NCBI GenBank assembly: GCA_032718475.1
Contig: JAUCBJ010004440.1
Coordinates: 55,527-119,526 of the forward strand
From: Nemertoderma westbladi
Taxonomy: Eukaryota > Xenacoelomorpha > Nemertodermatida > Nemertodermatidae
Direction: 5' to 3'
Length of the DNA: 64,000 nucleotides
A program made the position numbers and the translations under genes. This document shows positions 57,261 to 64,000 of the stretch, in pieces. A model generated the notes under the pieces. It ran no database searches, was not told where the DNA came from, and saw only the letters and a program-made list of their open reading frames with translations. How positions within the stretch are numbered: the first letter of the stretch is position 1; the number at the start of each line of letters is the position of its first letter.

Positions 57261-60200
57261 TTATTTACTAGTATTAGGTGGAGATTTGTAGTCTCCAGAC
57301 TCGTTACGAGTCTCTTCAAGAAGTACGAGACGTTGAGTCGGTCTGTCTACTGTACGACCGTCAATTGTCCGTACTGTCACAGTTCTTGTCACTCCATCCA
57401 TAGATGGATGTGTGGCTAAAATGACACCTGTTATCCAGAAGCGTCTTTTTAGATTCACTTCTGCCAACAGCACGTGATCTCCCGGCTTTAATGCGCGGGT
57501 GTTATTGTACCAAGTTGTTCTGGCAGAAATAGAGGGCAAATAATGGTTTTGCCATATTTCCCAGAATTTGTTAGCCAGTAGTTGCGTGATTTTCCACGCT
57601 TTTCTACCGTAACTATCGCTTTCCATTGGAATGGAAATCGGCGTCAATGTGGTCGGTGCCTGCATAAGCAGGTGTGCCGGTGTCAAAGCGAACTGAGATT
57701 GTTTGTCATCGGGTACTAATACTATTGGTCTAGTATTTAGTATTGCCTCGATTTCAACAAACAATGTTGTCAGTTGGTCGTCTGTTAATATGTGGTTTAC
57801 TGGGATGACCTTTGCCATGGCCGTTTTGATAGATCTAATCAATCTCTCCCAGACTCCGCCTCTCCAAGGACTATCTGGAGGATTAAACTTCCAAACAATC
57901 TTGTGAGGTTGTAGTTCGTTCGAGATTTGATCATGATCTAATCTCTTAAAGGCTCTAGCAATCTCATTCCGAGCACCAACAAAGTTTGTCCCTTGGTCTG
58001 AGTACAAGCATTTTACTAGTCCGCGTCTAGCGATAAATCGCCGCAGTGCTAGTATAAACGCGTTGGTGGAAAGATCCATCACACGTTCAATGTGAACTGC
58101 CCTACTGGACATACATGTGAAAATCAGTCCCCAGCGTTTTACTAGTATACGTCCACGTTTCGTATGTATGGGACCAAAGCAATCAATTCCAGTCTCTGTA
58201 AAAGGTGGTCTGAATGCTTGAAGTCGTGCTTGTGGTAGTTCACTCATTTCTTGGGTACCTATTCTAGAATGTACCTTTTTACAAATAATACACGTACGTG
58301 TCACTGAACTTAACGCTTTACTGGGTCTAATTAATACAAATCTAGTACGTAAGTAGGAAAGACAGTGGTGTCTTCCAGCGTGTTTCAGATGTAAATGTGC
58401 GTCCAGTATCATTGCACGTTGTAGTTCGTGATGTTGCGGTATTATTATTGGGTACCTAAAGTTTGTGTTAAAGTCAATGTTTTGAAGCCGAGATTTATGA
58501 CAAATTAAGCCATTATAAATTATCGGACTCCAACTCAGTATTGGTGACGACTTGATTGGTTGACCTTGATTTATAGATGTGAATTCGCGCGCGAAATATC
58601 GCAGTTGGTAATGGCGAATTAATTTAATCTCACACCTGTCAATCTCATCCAATGTAAGTCGACGTGTGAAGTCACGTTTGCCTTTAACGTATTGTACAAA
58701 ACGTACAATCCACGCTAATTTTCGGCAAGCGTTTGTCCAAGAATCTGTTAAGTTTACAATACGGTCGACATAAGTATTTGTGACGTCATCAGGTAAGTCA
58801 ATGGAGAACTTGGAAGGTTTCGAATTACTAGAAGGGCCCACGGGTCCGCCGGTAAGTATTCCCTTGTTGACTGTTGATCCGTCCGGGTCTACAAGTAATT
58901 TGTCCTTCTTTGTCTTCTTACCTTGATTGTCGGTACTTTGTAAGTCGATCGTTAATGGTGGTTTGAACTCTATGGGGTCAGCAGGTTTCGGTAAACTTAT
59001 TTTCCTGCCGACATTAATCCCAGGTCTCACCGTAGGTTGTAAGTTCGGTATGTCTCTTGAGCGCAAAGTAACACCTGTATTTACATTAGCGTAGGTACTA
59101 CCCACATCTGTAATACATGAGGTTTCACCGTGCTTATGGTTGCTCAAGTGTGTCAAAATTGGTAGTTTGTCAATACAAGGCCGCTCCAATAGGGAAACTG
59201 CGGCTTTATTGTTAGTCAATACATTACTAGTGTCTAGTCGACTGTCTAGTAGTGTGTCTGGCGATACGTCTGGTAACGTATCTGGTTGTTTGTCACTAGA
59301 AGGCCGCTCCAATAGGGAAACTGCGGCTTTACTGTATGTCAGTGTGTTACTAGCGTCTGGTGGAACATTTTGTGATATGTCTGGCAAAATGTCTGGTTGG
59401 CTGTTTAGTAACATGTCTGGTTCACCGTCTGGTAACGTGTCTGGTTGACCGTCTGGCGATATGTCTGGTTGACCGTCTGGCGATATGTCTGGTGTAGAAA
59501 GGCTCGCAAGTCTTCCTCTCTTGACCTTTGAAGTTATATCCTTCCATTTCGCCTTCGGTTTTTTCTTTAGTTTCGCCGCCGTCGTCCTTTTCTTTGTCTT
59601 CCCCTTTTTTGGTTTCTTGATTTCGGCGTCCTTAGGAATGGTGTTGGACTTGTTGTCGTATAACGGAGGCCAATCTTGTGTCGATTTCTGCAAGAACTGG
59701 GGTCCGTGTTGCCAAAACTCTTTGTTCTCCGGTTTACAGAATTCCTCAGGCATCATTCCTCGCGACGCAATATCAGCTGGGTTTTGTGGTCCGGGACAAT
59801 GTCGCCAATCCTCTTTTATCGAACGGTCTAGAATCTCTGCGCGACGGTTAGCTACGAATGTCTTGAATTCGAGTGTGTCGTTGTTTATGTAAAATAAAAC
59901 CAACGTCGCGTCAGTCCAATAAAATATCTGTAAACTCGACTGTAGTTCTGTCTGTATGAGGTTCACGATGGTGGTTGACAGGGTCGCGGCTTGTAGCTCG
60001 GCTCGTGGTGTCGTCATATACTTAGTAGGCATGGTCTTAGCCTTGGAAGTAATGAGCGAAACATCGAACTCGTCTGATTCTACTTGTCTGCGCAAATACG
60101 CTGCCACACCAAACCCGTTGTCACTGGCGTCGGAAAAACAGTGTAGTTCCAAGTTGTCAGGAAATGTACTCTGTAATGGAAAGTAAACCCTGGGTATGAA

Positions 60201-63200
60201 ATAATCCTCTAGCGAAGACAATTCCGCCTCCCAGGTCTTCCATAAGTCCACTTGGTCTGATGAGATCGGCTCGTCCCATGTTAGTCCATCCTTCCATATA
60301 CTGCGCATAGAAATGCGAGCTTGCAGTATTACTGGACTGATGAATCCTAACGGATCGAACAATCGGCTCAACTTTGACAAGCATGATCTCTTGGTCAGTG
60401 TGTTTCCTTGACTGTCCAGTCTCACCTTCACTCGAAAGTTGTCTGTGTTTGGGTCCCAAAAGAGCCCCAACACCTTAGTCGTCGGTAGTGGTTCGAACTC
60501 TAGGTCTATGTCACCACCTCCACGCTCAGTAGTTCCGAATGAGTCAACTAATTCGGCACTGTTTGAGGCGAATTTGGTGAGGTTAAAACCTCCGCTCGCC
60601 AAGCAGTCCCGTAATTGATGTGCTACTGTTGTAGCACGTTCTACTGTGTCGCAACTCTGTAATCCGTCGTCAACGTAAAAGTCACGTTCTACAATTCTAA
60701 TTATCTCTGGGTCATACAGATGTTTCTGATCTCTAGCGGCTTGCTTCAAGGCGTACATCGTACAATTTGGGCTGTCTCTGGCACCGAAAACGCGAACTTG
60801 CATTTGGTAAGTCGCTGGTGGTAGACTTAAGTCCCCTTCCGGATACCAGAGAAACCGCAAACTGTCTCTGTCTCGCTCTAACGCTTTTACTTGGTGAAAC
60901 ATCGCTTCAACGTCACAAGTAAAGGCTACTTGGCGCTGACGGAAGCGCATAATCACCCCCATAAGATAATTATTCATGTTCGGTCCATCCATCAACTCAC
61001 TATTGAGGGACATTCCCTCAAATAGAGCCGCACAGTCATTGACTACACGTACTTTGTCTGGTTTATCGGGATGTCTCACATAGTGATGTGGCAGGTAGTA
61101 TGTCTGGTCGGTCACTCGCTCCGGGTTAGTCATTCGGATAGCGTATCCCTTCGTCAAATACGTCTCCATCTGAGTGTTATACTGCAGATGGGCTTTCTCG
61201 TCCTTTAATAGACGTTGTCGGATTGAGTGTAGACGTCTTAAAGCCAGTGGGTAGTTATTTATAAGTTTAGGACTTTGGCTACGCCATAACATACCCACCT
61301 CGTAATGTCCGTCCTCCGTCTGTCGGATAGTATCCTCCATGATCTTCAGAGATTGTTTCTCCTGTTCCGACATACAAGGTTCGTAGCTACCAGGTTCAGC
61401 TGTATCTTGTTCTAACCACCTGATAGTCTTCTCCGTTAATTCTTTGTCCAAGGCGGCTTGTTCCAACTGATGAATTTTCAACGCGTCATCGTCGATATCG
61501 ACGGGCACTGTTGAGGTTATTGGGGTAGGTAGACTCGCAAGCCTATCATCTGTCGTCGATGGAATCTCTAGCTGATTCGTCTTCTCCCCAAGTTCTAAAC
61601 TCACCTTGTGGGTTAGCTGCTCCTTGTGACTTATCATACTAGTTACACGTCTGTCATGTTTTGTCGACTGTAGTGTAGTATGGTTCACGTCGTGTGAAAA
61701 GGAATGAATTGAGTTTGTAGTTAATAAACTACATGTACTCTGTACATCGTCTTCCTCGTCACTTACGTCTAGTGTGCGCACAGGCGCTCGAGTATACCAC
61801 CCTATCGGCGTTCTGCAGGCGTATGCGTTTCCCGCTACAACTGCCGATGGTCTGGTTTCCCACACCTGATGTAGGTTGAATTGGTCCGTCCCGATCAGCA
61901 TTGCTACCGATCTATAATTGACAGGACATTCGGGTACACCAAGGTGTCTGAAATACTTACGGTCCTCCAGAGATTGTTCCGGCACTGGACCTAGTAGGTT
62001 ACTAAAGTCCTTCGTGGCCGCAAAGGTTAAATCTCTAAAGGGTAACAAAGACCTCTCCCTCTCGCTGTGTTGCGATTTTGGAAGAAGAGAGTCTAAGTCC
62101 AACTTAACTCGTGTCACTGGTATTGCACGCTGTCCGTGCATACTACTTACTGTATAACTGACGTGTTTACCTTGTCTGAGATCCGTTACGACGTCAGCTA
62201 TCTTTTCATCCACGTAACTGTGAGATGAGGCTGAGTCTAGAATCGCGTAAATCCTCTTACTCCCCTTTGTGCCAGTGATCTTAATCGGGATTACACTGAA
62301 TCCCTTCAGTTGATCAGTGGTCAGGAGCGCGATCGACGGTTGTTCGTCTCCATTGGAATATTCGTCGTCGTCTTCTGATTCTTCGTCCGACGATCCGGAT
62401 TGTTCTGAGAAGCAATCCTCAATATGTGTCACGAAGGTCGGAGTCGTTTTCGATTCTCGTTTTCGGTAAGCCGCATCACATCTCGCTGCTGCTTCCGGGT
62501 GTTCCCTGGCGAAGCGTTTCGTCGGCGTGTGGCTGTCTGTGTGGAGCAGACCGTCGTGGTTGCGTCCACAGGATGGACAAGTGTCGGTATTTGGGCAATC
62601 CTTACGGACGTGTCCGTGTCGCGTACACCGCCAACAAGAGTCCAGTGGCCGTATCTGCAGCCGTCGTTCTTCTGAGTTCAACTCGCGAAATTGTCGACAA
62701 CCTCGTAACTTGTGACCAATATACCGCTTACCTAAATGTTCGCAGTATTGGCAGCCGTTGAAGTCGGCGCTGAGTTGCTGTCTCGTCTGTTTCGTCCCAA
62801 TGGGCGCAGATACTCTATTACTGTCTGAGAATTGTCGTGATTCCGTCGGTGTGGCGTAAGTGGCCGTCTTTGTGGATGTTGTCTGGGGTTTTTGTCGGTT
62901 GGAGGATGGCAGTGTGATTCCTTCTGCCACGATGTGCTGGTCGGTATAGTTAGATCGAGTTTCTACTACCGCCTCCCTGGATATTAAAAGGTACACATCT
63001 TCTAATTTCAGGAATCCTCCTCGCTCCTCTCGCTGGTATTCGACCTTCCTCCACTCCCGACGAAGTCGATGGTGGAGTCGTCCTATTATCTTTAATAGGA
63101 CTGTAGGGGTATTCCCGTAATCAAGTTGTCCAATTGATCTTAAGGTAGTGATAGCGTTCTTGATTTCGTCAGCTAGTTTTAGTAAGTCGACGGGTTTAGT

Positions 63201-64000
63201 GATAGCCCCTCCCTTACAGAGTTCTTCTATTACTGACCTGGCCATACTCACTGTACCTCCGTATATCGAAGTCAAACGATCGTACGCTAGTTCGAAAGCG
63301 TCTGGTACACCGACGAAAGTCTCCGCCAAACGTTTAGGTTCTCCTGACAACGTTTGGAGCAAGTAATTGAACTTCTCTCGTGATGTAAAGGCGCACACGG
63401 CGATCTGGGATTCAATATAGTCTACGAAGGTATGCCAGTGTTTTGAGCTACCGGAGAACTTCGGTGGTTGTTGTACCGGCAATCCCTGTCTGGCTGCGAA
63501 TTTCGCTATCTCCTCGGCAACGTTCAGAGTTTCGCGTCCTTGGTTGGTAACCTGGTTGATGTTCTCCCTTCTAGGCGCTTTTCCCTGATACGATGTGGGG
63601 TTTGAAGGTACCGATCTTTGTGGTGCTTTCGGGTGTCTATTGTGTTCGAATTCGGTGTTCCTCGAACTATCGGTTTGAACTTCCTCCAGACGCTCCTCGA
63701 TCTGAGCCAACTTGTTGACAACTGGTCGCAGAATGTCGGCGAACTGTTGTGTACTAATTGCGTCCGTTGGTTGTAACGCCTTCTGTGTTGGTGTATTCTG
63801 TGGAGGATTGTCTGCAAAGGAGTTGTCTGAACGCTCGCGTTTATATTCATCGGCCGCCCCCGTTCTAAATACCTCGCGTTTCGGGTAATCCGATTCGCTC
63901 GAAGTACTACTATCATCTGGATATGGTGGTCGACGTGCTCGCGTCCGTTGCGTCGTTCGAATTCTAACGGCTCGTTTCGGAACATCGTCCACTGATCTCC
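57261..64000 (-). CDS. BEL/Pao retrotransposon gag-pol polyprotein, 5' partial, intact
   Basis: One uninterrupted frame of over 2240 codons. It is open to the right edge, and no ATG marks a start there (codon 63992 is GTG), so the N-terminus may lie outside. Order, numbered from 63992: DUF1759-type gag about 165-345; zinc knuckles near 453-478 (CWRCTRHGHVRKDC); aspartic protease motif LDSASS near 585; A17-type region to about 740; reverse transcriptase with D1027 and YVDD 1106-1109; RNase H with FSDAS near 1286; a 300-residue linker with PDGQPD repeats and two AVSLLERP repeats; integrase zinc domain (CIICKK 1901) and core with D1937, D1999, E2049; then a chromodomain-like tail. All catalytic residues are present, so the element may be recently active. 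The retroelement copies itself through an RNA and inserts DNA into the genome. Confidence 0.93.
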   Translation of the reverse strand, partial: RSVDDVPKRAVRIRTTQRTRARRPPYPDDSSTSSESDYPKREVFRTGAADEYKRERSDNSFADNPPQNTPTQKALQPTDAISTQQFADILRPVVNKLAQIEERLEEVQTDSSRNTEFEHNRHPKAPQRSVPSNPTSYQGKAPRRENINQVTNQGRETLNVAEEIAKFAARQGLPVQQPPKFSGSSKHWHTFVDYIESQIAVCAFTSREKFNYLLQTLSGEPKRLAETFVGVPDAFELAYDRLTSIYGGTVSMARSVIEELCKGGAITKPVDLLKLADEIKNAITTLRSIGQLDYGNTPTVLLKIIGRLHHRLRREWRKVEYQREERGGFLKLEDVYLLISREAVVETRSNYTDQHIVAEGITLPSSNRQKPQTTSTKTATYATPTESRQFSDSNRVSAPIGTKQTRQQLSADFNGCQYCEHLGKRYIGHKLRGCRQFRELNSEERRLQIRPLDSCWRCTRHGHVRKDCPNTDTCPSCGRNHDGLLHTDSHTPTKRFAREHPEAAARCDAAYRKRESKTTPTFVTHIEDCFSEQSGSSDEESEDDDEYSNGDEQPSIALLTTDQLKGFSVIPIKITGTKGSKRIYAILDSASSHSYVDEKIADVVTDLRQGKHVSYTVSSMHGQRAIPVTRVKLDLDSLLPKSQHSERERSLLPFRDLTFAATKDFSNLLGPVPEQSLEDRKYFRHLGVPECPVNYRSVAMLIGTDQFNLHQVWETRPSAVVAGNAYACRTPIGWYTRAPVRTLDVSDEEDDVQSTCSLLTTNSIHSFSHDVNHTTLQSTKHDRRVTSMISHKEQLTHKVSLELGEKTNQLEIPSTTDDRLASLPTPITSTVPVDIDDDALKIHQLEQAALDKELTEKTIRWLEQDTAEPGSYEPCMSEQEKQSLKIMEDTIRQTEDGHYEVGMLWRSQSPKLINNYPLALRRLHSIRQRLLKDEKAHLQYNTQMETYLTKGYAIRMTNPERVTDQTYYLPHHYVRHPDKPDKVRVVNDCAALFEGMSLNSELMDGPNMNNYLMGVIMRFRQRQVAFTCDVEAMFHQVKALERDRDSLRFLWYPEGDLSLPPATYQMQVRVFGARDSPNCTMYALKQAARDQKHLYDPEIIRIVERDFYVDDGLQSCDTVERATTVAHQLRDCLASGGFNLTKFASNSAELVDSFGTTERGGGDIDLEFEPLPTTKVLGLFWDPNTDNFRVKVRLDSQGNTLTKRSCLSKLSRLFDPLGFISPVILQARISMRSIWKDGLTWDEPISSDQVDLWKTWEAELSSLEDYFIPRVYFPLQSTFPDNLELHCFSDASDNGFGVAAYLRRQVESDEFDVSLITSKAKTMPTKYMTTPRAELQAATLSTTIVNLIQTELQSSLQIFYWTDATLVLFYINNDTLEFKTFVANRRAEILDRSIKEDWRHCPGPQNPADIASRGMMPEEFCKPENKEFWQHGPQFLQKSTQDWPPLYDNKSNTIPKDAEIKKPKKGKTKKRTTAAKLKKKPKAKWKDITSKVKRGRLASLSTPDISPDGQPDISPDGQPDTLPDGEPDMLLNSQPDILPDISQNVPPDASNTLTYSKAAVSLLERPSSDKQPDTLPDVSPDTLLDSRLDTSNVLTNNKAAVSLLERPCIDKLPILTHLSNHKHGETSCITDVGSTYANVNTGVTLRSRDIPNLQPTVRPGINVGRKISLPKPADPIEFKPPLTIDLQSTDNQGKKTKKDKLLVDPDGSTVNKGILTGGPVGPSSNSKPSKFSIDLPDDVTNTYVDRIVNLTDSWTNACRKLAWIVRFVQYVKGKRDFTRRLTLDEIDRCEIKLIRHYQLRYFAREFTSINQGQPIKSSPILSWSPIIYNGLICHKSRLQNIDFNTNFRYPIIIPQHHELQRAMILDAHLHLKHAGRHHCLSYLRTRFVLIRPSKALSSVTRTCIICKKVHSRIGTQEMSELPQARLQAFRPPFTETGIDCFGPIHTKRGRILVKRWGLIFTCMSSRAVHIERVMDLSTNAFILALRRFIARRGLVKCLYSDQGTNFVGARNEIARAFKRLDHDQISNELQPHKIVWKFNPPDSPWRGGVWERLIRSIKTAMAKVIPVNHILTDDQLTTLFVEIEAILNTRPIVLVPDDKQSQFALTPAHLLMQAPTTLTPISIPMESDSYGRKAWKITQLLANKFWEIWQNHYLPSISARTTWYNNTRALKPGDHVLLAEVNLKRRFWITGVILATHPSMDGVTRTVTVRTIDGRTVDRPTQRLVLLEETRNESGDYKSPPNTSK

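Noticed and set aside
57703-63985. Overlapping frames opposite or alongside the BEL polyprotein
   Set aside because: They shadow a long conserved frame and have no family resemblance.

Overview
This is a eukaryotic nuclear window, AT-rich and dominated by repeats. Genes carry GT-AG introns, and several non-LTR retrotransposon families, a BEL/Pao element, a hAT element, MITEs and two large satellite arrays are present. A doublecortin-repeat gene, a SET/TAF-I gene and a secreted CTCK/EGF/ShKT protein indicate an animal. The overused palindromic word around TAGGCCTA and the secreted module mix fit a marine invertebrate deuterostome, perhaps an echinoderm. That last step is inference.

Layout. 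1-3757 (-): long intronless doublecortin (DCDC1-like) reading frame running off the left edge. 4689-8445 (+): last four exons of a secreted modular protein. 10189-18159: nested retroelements. These are an RTE-like copy carrying a MITE, a CR1-like copy split exactly in its catalytic box by a 2.4 kb hAT element with a perfect 8-bp target duplication, and an L2-like copy carrying a 306-bp alpha-tubulin retropseudogene with a 15-bp target duplication. 20750-21620: degenerate ~160-bp repeats with CTCF-like cores. 22383-23189 (-): intact intronless SET gene. 23.8-31.2 kb: inverted-repeat elements, short tandem repeats, a 915-bp foldback element and a decayed reverse transcriptase. 31821-38075: 36-bp satellite, about 174 units. 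38885-41900 (-): a longer RTE-like copy. 42844-49061: 23-bp satellite split by a 1.4 kb terminal-inverted-repeat element. 49.7-51.5 kb: retroelement scraps and one good-looking orphan exon. 53.4-64.0 kb (-): a BEL/Pao retrotransposon with an intact gag-pol frame, open at the right edge, followed by an unusual extra zinc-knuckle reading frame.

The most interesting object is a 213-bp element at 24780-24992. It has perfect 34-bp terminal inverted repeats, tRNA-like Pol III A and B boxes and, exactly between the boxes, a complete type I hammerhead ribozyme motif (24839-24882, minus strand). A second, decayed copy lies at 14832-14989 inside the hAT element.

Three copies of cellular genes (DCDC1-like, SET, alpha-tubulin fragment) look mRNA-derived, which fits the abundance of LINE-type elements. 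Only the DCDC1-like gene, the secreted protein and SET look like functional host genes here.
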